Position numbers and translations under genes: made by a program. The notes beneath the pieces are model-generated. The model was not told the origin of the DNA. It ran no database searches and worked only from the letters and a program-made list of their open reading frames with translations. Positions 1 to 6,684 of a stretch of DNA of 20,047 bases are shown in pieces; positions within the stretch are counted from its first letter, which is position 1, and each line of letters opens with the position of its first letter. Source of the stretch: Acidimicrobiaceae bacterium (GTDB taxonomy: Bacteria; Actinomycetota; Acidimicrobiia; Acidimicrobiales; Palsa-688); assembly GCA_030838025.1 (NCBI GenBank), contig JAUTXM010000229.1:1-20047 (forward strand), given 5' to 3'.

Positions 1-93
1 ACGGATGAAGCACGTCGGATCACGCTGAAACTCGGTGGCAGGGCCCGGCGCCTCGACCGCACCCCCGAGCGCGGCCTCCAAGTCCCGGTGTGA
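1..93 (+). CDS. Possible 3' end of an upstream gene (partial)
   Basis: Reading frame 1 is open from the window edge to a TGA at 91-93 and has G/C-rich third positions, as expected for coding DNA here. The roughly 30 residues are basic and match no family I recognise. The same frame keeps coding-like composition after the stop, up to a second TGA at 271-273. The stop at 91-93 could therefore be a true gene end, a sequencing error or a nonsense mutation. The start lies outside the window. This is a weak call based only on composition. Confidence 0.22.
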   Translation, partial: TDEARRITLKLGGRARRLDRTPERGLQVPV

Positions 94-505
94 ACGGGCA
101 GCTCGAAGGTCGACGTCATCGCCCGCATCCCGGTGTCGACCTTGCCCGGGTCCACCGCAGCACCTGTGCCCCCGCAGCTCCTGCTCGGCGCCCACGTTGC
201 GGACCCACTGGACGGTCGGCCGCCCCGTAGGACGACCAGCCGGGGGACACGCTGCGGTCCGCCCCGGACGTGAGCGTAAGTTACTGCCGCCGGGCCCGGC
301 TTCGGACGCGGCGCTCATCGTCGCGGGGGAATTGGTCCGAAATCGCGCAGGCCGCTCGACGTAAACGTCACCCTTGGGCCGCTTTATCGCCGTCTGCGTC
401 CGTCACACCCTCGTGTATTTCCACATTCGACCCTGGGTCGGGACCTCTCACTGTCAAAAACGGAAACTGGCTTCATGCCGGGTTTATCGGGGTCGTTCCT
501 TGGGG
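94..505. other. Non-coding stretch upstream of the pilin riboswitch; no gene seen
   Basis: No reading frame here shows a ribosome binding site, a recognisable protein or sustained codon bias, apart from the possible continuation of frame 1 to 273. From about 360 the sequence becomes less G/C-rich, which fits the promoter and leader region of the pilin transcript. I could not single out a convincing -35/-10 pair. Confidence 0.4.
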
Positions 506-513
506 TGCGAGCA

Positions 514-615
514 GTGCTCTTGACAAACGGCAAACCCGTCGTGAGACGGCGACGCAAAGCCACGGGACCCTCAGTCAACGGCGACTGAAGGTCAGCCGAG
601 CTGCCTTGAGGACTC
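514..615 (+). promoter_or_regulatory. Cyclic di-GMP-I riboswitch (GEMM-I) in the pilin leader
   Basis: The aptamer core is directly visible. GGCAAACC lies at 529-536. The P2 stem CCGTC/GACGG (536-540/545-549) is closed by a GNRA-type tetraloop GTGA at 541-544. GACGCAAAGCC follows at 551-561. A long P3 arm pairs GACC+TCAGTC (566-576) with GACTGA+GGTC (583-593) through one C-A mismatch. Next come AGCCG (594-598) and GCTGCC (600-605). These blocks occur in the order and spacing of the GEMM-I family, including the GNRA loop that docks into P3. By alignment with the Vibrio Vc2 aptamer, position 20 (G529 here) is G, the c-di-GMP-specific base, and A47 corresponds to A556. The aptamer ends about 90 nt before the pilin start. 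It should make pilin expression depend on c-di-GMP; the direction (on or off) cannot be read safely. Outer P1 pairing is imperfect, so the ends are approximate. Confidence 0.9.
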
Positions 616-633
616 GATCTCCAGCGAGCTGGA

Positions 634-663
634 CGAGCCCGACTGGCACGCCAAGCGGGCTCG
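634..663 (+). promoter_or_regulatory. Hairpin between riboswitch and pilin RBS (likely expression platform)
   Basis: CGAGCCCG (634-641) pairs perfectly with CGGGCTCG (656-663). An inner TGG/CCA pair closes a 4-nt loop (647-650). The hairpin ends 22 nt before the AAGGAG at 686-691. No T-run follows, so it is not a classical intrinsic terminator. It could be a U-tract-less terminator of the kind proposed in actinobacteria, or a structure that alternates with the riboswitch P1/P3. A smaller stem TCCAG/CTGGA lies just upstream at 620-633. Confidence 0.45.
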
Positions 664-701
664 CATATCAACCCCAGTTCAAGACAAGGAGATTCACGAC
701 A

Positions 702-1226
702 ATGTTCACCGAAATTCGGTCACGGGTCGAACGGGACAACGAAGAGGGTTTCACACTCATCGAGCTCATGGTCGTCGTGTTGATCATCGGCATTTTGCTG
801 GCGATCGCCATCCCGACGTTCCTCGGGGCCCGTGACCGGGCGAACGACCGCTCCGCCCAGTCCAACCTGCGCAACGCGCTCACCGCCGAGAAGACCCTGT
901 ACACCGACAACCAGGTGTACACCGCTACTGACGCCGCGGGCATCACGGCGCTGTCGGCGGTCGAGCCGTCGCTGACGTGGGTTGCCCCGGCTGGCACCTA
1001 CGCCAACCGGGAAGTGGCAGCGACCGGAGCCGCGCAGTCGACGATCCTGGCCGACAAGTCTGCGACTGGCACCTGCTTCTACGTGGCCGACATCGCCTCC
1101 CCCGGCGTGCCTTCGGGCACGTTCTATGCCAGCAGCACCAGCTGCACACAGCCGGCTCTTCCGGCCGCGGTTCCTGCCGCTGGCTCTCATGCCAACGGTG
1201 CGGGCGCCTGGGCCCTGGGCTTCTAG
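702..1226 (+). CDS. pilA: Type IV major pilin (prepilin)
   Basis: This 174-residue protein has a class III prepilin leader. A short charged N-terminus ends in Glu-Glu-Gly16, followed by mature FTLIELMVVVLIIGILLAIA, with the +5 glutamate at residue 21. A prepilin peptidase would cut after Gly16. The hydrophobic helix then packs into the pilus core, and the C-terminal globular domain (about residues 50-174) is exposed. A pair of cysteines near the C-terminus (in TGTCFY and SSTSCT) could form the pilin disulphide loop. The ATG at 702 is preceded by AAGGAG at 686-691, 10 nt upstream. The frame is open further upstream, but that part overlaps the riboswitch and lacks pilin features. The gene is led by a c-di-GMP-I riboswitch and followed by a strong hairpin and the pilM/N/O genes. 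Leader processing and helix are typical; the soluble domain is not assignable to a named subtype. Confidence 0.93.
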   Translation: MFTEIRSRVERDNEEGFTLIELMVVVLIIGILLAIAIPTFLGARDRANDRSAQSNLRNALTAEKTLYTDNQVYTATDAAGITALSAVEPSLTWVAPAGTYANREVAATGAAQSTILADKSATGTCFYVADIASPGVPSGTFYASSTSCTQPALPAAVPAAGSHANGAGAWALGF

Positions 1227-1303
1227 GCAACCGCCTGAAGCTTCCCCAACAACTGATCTGGCTGCGGAGCCACGCACACCCTCCGATTCCCGCAGCCTGG
1301 CAA

Positions 1304-1339
1304 CGAGTGGCCCACCGGTCCCTGCCGGTGGGCCACTCG
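1304..1339 (+). terminator. Strong hairpin after the pilin gene
   Basis: A perfect 15-bp stem (1304-1318 with 1325-1339) encloses a 6-nt loop, TCCCTG. It begins 77 nt after the pilin stop and ends 120 nt before the pilM start. No U-tract follows. It may be a partial terminator or an mRNA-stabilising 3' end that lets pilin be made in excess over the assembly proteins downstream. Confidence 0.65.
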
Positions 1340-1459
1340 CGCGTCCCGGGACCGTGGTTGCGGCCCGCAGCGCCATCCGCGAGAAGAACTGGACATTCTT
1401 GGTTAAGAACACCCCGAGGGCTGACGATATCTGGTCCTGTGATTTCCAACCGCGCAACC

Positions 1460-3154
1460 ATGCGGGGCCCTCTGATCGGACTTGACATCGGCTCGTTCGC
1501 TGTTCGAGCGGCAGAGGTCAGCAACGATGGGGGACGCCCCACCCTTCACCGCTTTGCCCAGGTGACCCTGCCACCAGGCGCTGTCTCCGACGGCGAGGTG
1601 GTCGACGCCCAAGTGGTCAGCGCAGCCTTACGACGGCTGTGGTCTGACGGCGGCTTTTCCAGCCGCCGCGTCGTCGTAGGTGTCTCCAGCCAACGGGTGA
1701 TCGTCCGCCAGGCCGACGTGACGGCGATGAGCGACGTCGAGCTCCGGTCCGCCTTGAACTTCGAGGCCCAGGAGCTGATCCCGATCCCCGTCGACGAAGC
1801 CGTGCTCGACTTCCAGGTGATCGACCCAGTCCTTCCCAATCCCGATCCCAACAGCCCGCCCAACATGCGGATCCTGTTGGCGGCGGCGCAGCGGGACATG
1901 GTGAACAAGCATCTGGCCGCCGTCCGCTCGGCCGACCTCGATGTCGTGGCGGTCGACCCCATCGCCCTCGCCATGCTGCGAGCCGTGCCGGCCGTACCGG
2001 TCGGCTTCGCCGAGGCTGTGGTCTCCATCGGCGGCGACCTCACGACGATCGCCATCCGGGAGGGCAACAGCACCCGCTTCGTCCGGGTCCTGAATATCGG
2101 CGGTTCCGACCTGACCGAGGCGCTCTCCCGCGAACTGGCCCTCAACGTCCAGTCGGCCGAGGACCTGAAGCGCCGCTCGGCCAACGGTGCGCCCGTGGCC
2201 GTGGCCGCTCAGGCGCAATCGGCCCTCTCGCTGCGGATGGGCGGGCTGGTCGATGAGATCCGCGGTTCTCTCGACTTTTTCCTCGCCCAAACCGACACCG
2301 AGCGCGTCGGCCGCATCATTCTGACCGGAGGCGCCATTCAGACCGAGGGTCTGGTGTCGCGCCTCGAAGCGGCCCTCGGGTCGTCGGTAGAAGTGGCGAA
2401 TCCCCTCGCCGCAGTCGCGGTGGGCCGCACCGGCCTGAGCGAGACCCAGCTGCGCCAGTCCGCTCCCTACATGCTCGCCCCGGTCGGGTTGGCACTGTGG
2501 GGGACGGCGGGCAATCAGCGGCCGATCTCGCTCATGCCCAAGGAAGTCCTCGCGGCTCGGCGCCAGCGCCAGCAGGCGGGCCTCGGTGTGGTCGCCGTGG
2601 GGGCGGTCGCCGCCCTCTTGGTCGTCGTGACCGGCGTGCGTGCCGTTCAGGTCAGCCAGGCCCATAGTCACGCCAAGAGCGCCGAGGCCACGGTGGCCAC
2701 GCTCGAGTCCCAGAAGTCCACGTTCAATGACGTGGCTGCGGTGTACAGCCAGCTCCAGACCCGCCAGCAGCTCTACGTCACCGCCGTCGGTCACGACGTC
2801 GACTGGATCAACCTGCTCAACCAGATCACCGCCGCCATGCCCGCCGATGTCACCATCGCGACCGTCACCGTCCAGCGTCCGCCGGTTGCTCCTGGTGGCG
2901 CACCGTCGGGGCTGGCGGCCGGGCAATCGGTCGACGGGACGATCACCTTCCAGGCCACTGCCAAGGGCGGCCAGGAATCGGTAGCCAACTGGCTGCGCTC
3001 ACTCGCCACGATCCCCGGACTGCAGAACGCCTGGGTCGAGGGGTCGAGCGAGGGTGGAGCCGGCGGACCCAAGTCCGTGACATTCAACTCCGACGCTCAG
3101 GTGACGCCTGCGGCTGAGTCCAACAGGGCGCAAACGATAGGGGGCACCAAGTGA
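1460..3154 (+). CDS. pilM: PilM-PilN fusion protein, type IV pilus inner-membrane assembly
   Basis: The N-terminal 350 or so residues are PilM, a cytoplasmic actin/FtsA-fold ATPase. Visible parts are phosphate-1 motif GLDIGS at residues 7-12, a phosphate-2-like motif VSIGGDLTTIAI, and an adenosine-type motif ILTGGAIQTEGL. The C-terminal part (about 350-564) looks like PilN. It has the short ISLMP motif (356-360), equivalent to the INLLP segment by which free PilN docks on PilM, then a basic stretch, one membrane helix (about 376-395), a coiled coil, and a periplasmic-type domain beginning near WINLLNQITAAMP. PilM is usually about 350 residues and PilN about 180-200, so 564 fits a fusion. The frame is open without a break across the junction. 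I chose ATG 1460 because the PilM fold begins at once. GTG 1439 is an in-frame alternative, and neither has a strong RBS. It overlaps pilO by 4 nt. Confidence 0.88.
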   Translation: MRGPLIGLDIGSFAVRAAEVSNDGGRPTLHRFAQVTLPPGAVSDGEVVDAQVVSAALRRLWSDGGFSSRRVVVGVSSQRVIVRQADVTAMSDVELRSALNFEAQELIPIPVDEAVLDFQVIDPVLPNPDPNSPPNMRILLAAAQRDMVNKHLAAVRSADLDVVAVDPIALAMLRAVPAVPVGFAEAVVSIGGDLTTIAIREGNSTRFVRVLNIGGSDLTEALSRELALNVQSAEDLKRRSANGAPVAVAAQAQSALSLRMGGLVDEIRGSLDFFLAQTDTERVGRIILTGGAIQTEGLVSRLEAALGSSVEVANPLAAVAVGRTGLSETQLRQSAPYMLAPVGLALWGTAGNQRPISLMPKEVLAARRQRQQAGLGVVAVGAVAALLVVVTGVRAVQVSQAHSHAKSAEATVATLESQKSTFNDVAAVYSQLQTRQQLYVTAVGHDVDWINLLNQITAAMPADVTIATVTVQRPPVAPGGAPSGLAAGQSVDGTITFQATAKGGQESVANWLRSLATIPGLQNAWVEGSSEGGAGGPKSVTFNSDAQVTPAAESNRAQTIGGTK

Positions 3155-3756
3155 ACAAGCGAGTGATCGCCATTGCGGTGGCGGCATCGGTGGTTCTCAT
3201 AGGGATCTGGTACGTCGCCGTCTTCTCGGCGCAGTCCAAGTCGGTGAAGAAGGCGCACTCCCAGGAGTCGTCCGCCAAGAGCCAGGCCCAGAGCCTGCGG
3301 TCCCAGATCGCGGTCCTTCAGCGAGAGAAGGCCGATCTTCCCGCCAGTACCGCCAAGCTCACGACCCTCAAGCTGTCGCTGCCCGATACACCGGCACTCG
3401 ACAAGCTGATCGACGACGTCAACGCGGCCGCGGCTGCGAGCGGCGTCGACTGGCAGACCATCACCCCAGCCAAGCCCGCCACCTTCGCGGCCGGGTCGGG
3501 CCAGGCGGTTGCGGCCGGGTTCCCTGGCGGTATGCAGTCGGTGACCGTAGCCATGCAGGTCAACGGCACGTACAAGCAGATCACGGACTTCGTCGTGAAG
3601 CTGAATGGGCTTTCGAGGCTTCTTGACGTGGGTTCGATCAACCTGTCCGGCATCGGAGGGGCAACGAAGTCGACGGGACAGATCACCACTCAGATCTTCT
3701 TCGTCCCGCCCGCCGCCGGGTCAGTCCCAGTCACGACCACGACAGCCGCACCCTGA
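3151..3756 (+). CDS. pilO: PilO-like type IV pilus assembly protein
   Basis: This 201-residue protein is a bitopic membrane protein in the PilO position. It has a short basic N-terminus, one membrane helix (about residues 5-26), a coiled coil (about 30-65, with LRSQIAVLQREKADLP), and a C-terminal alpha/beta domain (about 75-185) containing a Tyr-Lys-Gln-Ile block typical of PilO/GspM-like ferredoxin folds. The tail is Thr/Ala/Pro-rich. PilO normally pairs with PilN to form the inner-membrane alignment complex. The GTG start at 3151 overlaps the TGA of the preceding gene (GTGA), with a GGGGG stretch just upstream as RBS, so the two are translationally coupled. Sequence identity in this family is low; the call rests on size, topology and neighbours. 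Confidence 0.82.
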   Translation: MNKRVIAIAVAASVVLIGIWYVAVFSAQSKSVKKAHSQESSAKSQAQSLRSQIAVLQREKADLPASTAKLTTLKLSLPDTPALDKLIDDVNAAAAASGVDWQTITPAKPATFAAGSGQAVAAGFPGGMQSVTVAMQVNGTYKQITDFVVKLNGLSRLLDVGSINLSGIGGATKSTGQITTQIFFVPPAAGSVPVTTTTAAP

Positions 3757-3790
3757 TCCACCACGACCCCAATGGGGGGCAGCGCGGCAG

Positions 3791-3827
3791 CCGCCGGACG
3801 GTGATCATCACGATCGCCGGCCGGCGG
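3791..3827. terminator. Possible bidirectional terminator between convergent genes
   Basis: CCGCCGG (3791-3797) is complementary to CCGGCGG (3821-3827). A smaller GTGA/TCAC stem sits inside the loop. A short TTT follows on the plus strand. It lies between the pilO stop and the stop of the minus-strand VOC gene, where a shared terminator is expected. Confidence 0.4.
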
Positions 3828-3850
3828 TTTCGCGTCCGGGCGGGGTCCCG

Positions 3851-4195
3851 TCAGAGGGCCGTCGGGTGCCGGGGTTGGTACAGCATCACCTTCAGGCTGC
3901 CCGGCAACAGCATGTTGACGACGATGCCGAAGCCCTGGCTGGTGGGCTCACCCTCGAACTCGATCCCCTTCGCCTTCAGCTCGCCGACGGTCGCCTCGAT
4001 GTCGTCGCACATGAACGTCACCTCGTGGCTGGGCGCGTCACTCGGATGGACGCCCATTTCGGCGGGCGGCAGTGAGAAGATCAGCCATCCGTGGCCCGCG
4101 TCGACGTGCGGCCACCCGAAGACGTCGCGCAGGATGTCACGGAGGGCATCGGCTTCGGGCGTGTAGAGGAGGGTGTGAATACCGGTGATGGGCAA
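3851..4195 (-). CDS. VOC-family (glyoxalase/bleomycin-resistance/dioxygenase fold) protein
   Basis: This 114-residue single-domain VOC protein shows the two beta-alpha-beta-beta-beta modules: IHTLLYT near the N-terminus with a helix ending in FGWPHVDAGHGWLIF, and a second module from HEVTFMCDDI through VNMLLPGSLKVMLYQP. Candidate metal ligands are His7 and His57. The usual final glutamate is Gln in LYQP, so metal binding may differ from classical glyoxalases. The substrate cannot be predicted. Translation starts at TTG (4195-4193), supported by GGAGG at 4207-4203, 7 nt upstream. The gene is convergent with the pilus genes and appears unrelated to them. Confidence 0.85.
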   Translation of the reverse strand: MPITGIHTLLYTPEADALRDILRDVFGWPHVDAGHGWLIFSLPPAEMGVHPSDAPSHEVTFMCDDIEATVGELKAKGIEFEGEPTSQGFGIVVNMLLPGSLKVMLYQPRHPTAL

Positions 4196-4207
4196 CGTCG
4201 CGCCTCC

Positions 4208-4656
4208 GTGCTGGGGGTTCGGCGTAGCCTAGGGTTCCGGCGTCACGAGCGCCGCGGGCCGGCTGGGGGCGTCGATTTGACTGGGCGAGATTCGGGGAAA
4301 ATGCTCCGCCACGCTGTGGCTGTGCGCGGTGCGCGCAGCATTCACGCCATTGGCGAGGACAGATCACGCATCGCTGGTCGGGCTGGGAAGCCGTGCTCAA
4401 GGAGCGCGGTCGAGGTGGATTCGGCGCTGTACGGTACTTCTCCTATTCGATGTCGGATGCAGAACGGGTGCAATGCCATGCCCGAAATCCTCCAGAGTTC
4501 AGCGTCGTCAGGATTCTGTCGACATAGAGCCGCCTGGCCGGGTTTCGCGAATCCACAGAATTCCACATGCCCCGTCGCCCAGAGTCTCGGCTGCCGTTCG
4601 GGAGTCGCTCGGATTTGCGGTGAGGGGCACCGAGTTGCCGGTCTCGGTCGGGCACG
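4208..4656. other. About 450 bases without a convincing gene
   Basis: All frames lack a protein I recognise, and codon composition is mixed. Several short open frames run on both strands but none combines an RBS with coding bias. No tRNA T-loop or known riboswitch core is seen. The stretch lies between the divergent VOC gene and the histidine kinase, so it must hold their promoters. It may also carry decayed gene remnants. Confidence 0.4.
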
Positions 4657-5769
4657 ATGTCGGTACCGTTCAGGAGGACACTTGCAACACGACCGGGTGA
4701 GGATAAACGTGCTGACCGACGTCACGGGCGGCCCTCGGCGTGGCCGTCACCAGGGCGCCGTTCGAGGACCATGGGTCCGCCCGTGCCGAGGTCGATGACG
4801 GCGGTCAGGTCGCGGGATTCGGCGAGCCGCCGCCTGCGGGGCGTGGTGGCCCACAGCGCCACGACATCGGCATCGTTCGCCCAAGCTGCCACCGCTGCGC
4901 TGCGAGGGAGGAGTGCCGGCTGGCGTGGCGCCCGCAACCGGGTCTTCGACCTGGAGTTCGACGCCGAGATCGTCGAGATTCGCCAGCGCCTCGAGACCGC
5001 CAGGAGGCGCAAGTATCATCACGAACTGGTCAACGCCTTCACGGCGGTTGAGGGCGCGGCGCTGATCATGACCCGCGAGGCGTTGACCGCGTCTGACCGA
5101 GTGATGCTCAGCTCGCTGCTCGGTTCGGGCCTGACCCGTCTCCGGGAGCTGTTGGTAGCCGGGTACGGGGAAGGCCCTGTGGCGCTGGGCGATGTGGTGA
5201 CGACGACGGCGCTGGCGCAGGAAGGGAGCTGGCAGGACCGGATACGTGTCGATGTGGTGCCCGAGGTGGTCGTGAGCGGTTCAACAGGGGAGATCGGCGA
5301 AGCGGTCCGTCAACTCTTGATCTACGTGATGGGCCGCACCGAGTCGGGTCCGATCGTGGTGCGGGCCCATCGCAGCGCCGATCGGGTCGGGCTGTCGGTC
5401 GACGACCAGGGTTCATCGTTGTCGGCCCGCGAGCGAACTGAGATATTGGAGCCCCACCCCCCGAGGTGGCTGTGGCCCCATCCGCGACGGGACCCAGGAT
5501 CGCAGTCCCAGCGTGCAGCAGCCGGTGGGGACGATGGCGTGGTCGGCGGTGTCCTCGATGTCGGGCGGGCGGGCGGTGTGGGGCGTTTGCGCGGTCTCGG
5601 TCGCCTTAGTGCGGGTAGGAGTGACGGCGATGGCCGCCGGCTTGGCCCCCTCGGACCCCTGCACGTGGCCGTCCGGTTGACCCGCGGGCAGGGCGGTGAC
5701 GTGACGGTCGTCGCCCGGCCCCAAGGGGGCGAGTCGTTCCGAATCTCCTGGCCGGCGCATCTTGACTGA
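4657..5769 (+). CDS. Histidine kinase, soluble, probably degenerate or interrupted
   Basis: Residue numbers count from ATG 4657. Reliable coding begins near residue 65-95. A dimerisation/phosphoacceptor helix carries YHHELVNAF with His122-Glu123 and Asn126 (H-box). An ATPase domain follows, with a G1-like VDDQG at 248-252. The end (about residues 334-370) matches the last strand and helix of HATPase_c (HVAVRLTRGQGGDVTVVARP...GGESFRISWPA). Two things are wrong. The N-box reads QLLIYVMGRT, with Tyr where the ATP/Mg-binding Asn belongs. Between ILEP (to about 5455) and LHVAVRL (from about 5660) lie some 200 nt of low-complexity Gly/Arg-rich sequence in place of the short ATP lid and GLGL box. 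The start is uncertain: ATG 4657 has no RBS, while AGGAGG at 4672-4677 serves a TTG in another frame. No membrane helix is seen. It overlaps the response regulator by 8 nt, so they were a pair. Autokinase activity is doubtful. Confidence 0.55.
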   Translation: MSVPFRRTLATRPGEDKRADRRHGRPSAWPSPGRRSRTMGPPVPRSMTAVRSRDSASRRLRGVVAHSATTSASFAQAATAALRGRSAGWRGARNRVFDLEFDAEIVEIRQRLETARRRKYHHELVNAFTAVEGAALIMTREALTASDRVMLSSLLGSGLTRLRELLVAGYGEGPVALGDVVTTTALAQEGSWQDRIRVDVVPEVVVSGSTGEIGEAVRQLLIYVMGRTESGPIVVRAHRSADRVGLSVDDQGSSLSARERTEILEPHPPRWLWPHPRRDPGSQSQRAAAGGDDGVVGGVLDVGRAGGVGRLRGLGRLSAGRSDGDGRRLGPLGPLHVAVRLTRGQGGDVTVVARPQGGESFRISWPAHLD

Positions 5770-6469
5770 GCGGCGGCCGGATCGCCTACTGATCGTCGAG
5801 GACCATGCGTTGCTGGCCACGTCGTTGGCATTCGCCCTGCGCCAACAGGGTTTGGATGTCGAGACGGTCGCCGGGCCCACGACTGAGGCCGTCGTCGAGA
5901 CCGTCCGCCGACTGGCGCCGGTTCTCGTCCTGCTCGATCTCGACCTCGGGCCGTCGTTGGGGTCCGGGCTCAACCTCGTAAAGCCATTGATGGCCGCCGG
6001 CGGCCAAGTCATCATGATGACTGGGGTGGTGGAACGGGCTCGCCTTGGCGCCTGCATCGAGGCCGGTGCGGTCGGCATCGTGAGCAAGACGGCTGGATTC
6101 GACGAACTGGTCGTGGCCGTCCGTCGAGCGGTGGCCGGCGAGGATGTCCTGACAACGCATCAACGCCACATCTTCTTGAACGAGCTCCAAGCCGGACGCC
6201 AGGCCGACGAGCAGCGACGGGCACCGTTCGCCCGGTTGAGCCCCCGGGAGCAGGCGGTGCTGGCCCGGTTGGTAGGCGGCGAGTCAGCCGACACGATCGC
6301 GCATCTTTCCTATGTGTCGCTTGCGACTGTCCGGACTCAGATCCGTTCGATCCTGAGCAAGCTCGGTGTGAAATCACAGTTGGAGGCGGTGGCCCTCGCC
6401 CGTCAGGCGGGGTGGCCTCAGGGCTCAACCGACCCAGCGCTGCCCGACTTTCATCACTCCTGGGGGTAG
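5762..6469 (+). CDS. NarL/LuxR-family response regulator
   Basis: This 235-residue two-domain regulator has a receiver domain (about 7-125) with the acidic pair Glu13-Asp14, phosphoacceptor Asp59 in LVLLDLDLG, Thr87 in IMMTG and Lys109 in VSKTA, all in the expected places. A LuxR-type helix-turn-helix (about 165-225) begins LSPREQAVLARLVGG and includes the recognition helix around VSLATVRTQIRSILSKLGV. Phosphorylation would be expected to drive dimerisation and DNA binding. The TTG at 5762 is chosen because it places the receiver start correctly and overlaps the kinase stop by 8 nt; the RBS is weak, so coupling is likely. The regulator looks intact even though the kinase does not. Its targets are unknown; the neighbouring surface-protein genes are candidates only by position. 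Confidence 0.9.
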   Translation: MTERRPDRLLIVEDHALLATSLAFALRQQGLDVETVAGPTTEAVVETVRRLAPVLVLLDLDLGPSLGSGLNLVKPLMAAGGQVIMMTGVVERARLGACIEAGAVGIVSKTAGFDELVVAVRRAVAGEDVLTTHQRHIFLNELQAGRQADEQRRAPFARLSPREQAVLARLVGGESADTIAHLSYVSLATVRTQIRSILSKLGVKSQLEAVALARQAGWPQGSTDPALPDFHHSWG

Positions 6470-6684
6470 CCCAGCTCCGGTCGGGCCGAGAGCCTCGTGT
6501 GAACCCACAGCCAAGGACGTGGTGGCGACGGTGCGCCGAAGATCGCCCGCCCTGGCCCTGCAGCTCGAGCGCCGTATCGACAACTTGATCGACACTGTGC
6601 AGAGAGCGATGACGTCGATCGAGCGGACGAAAGATCATCAATCCTGAGGATGGTCCAACCACGGCGGCTACCGATGATGAATGG

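Noticed and set aside
520..525. TTGACA as a -35 promoter element for the pilin
   Set aside because: It lies inside the 5' side of the riboswitch, so transcription from it would remove the aptamer; no matching -10 was seen at the right distance.
529..556. cGAMP-specific (GEMM-Ib) variant of the riboswitch
   Set aside because: The base equivalent to Vc2 position 20 is G rather than A, which is the c-di-GMP form.
1628..2926. Long minus-strand open frame (432 residues)
   Set aside because: It is antisense to pilM-pilN, has no family features and is His/Arg/Gly-rich, as expected for a shadow in GC-rich DNA.
4735..4900. Methyltransferase motif (DLGTGG) on the minus strand
   Set aside because: The short motif is not followed by the rest of a methyltransferase fold and the frame soon stops; kept only as a coding-like fragment.
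5455..5660. MITE or insertion element with terminal inverted repeats inside the kinase
   Set aside because: A loose CCGAGG-type similarity between the ends is too weak in GC-rich sequence, and no target duplication was seen.
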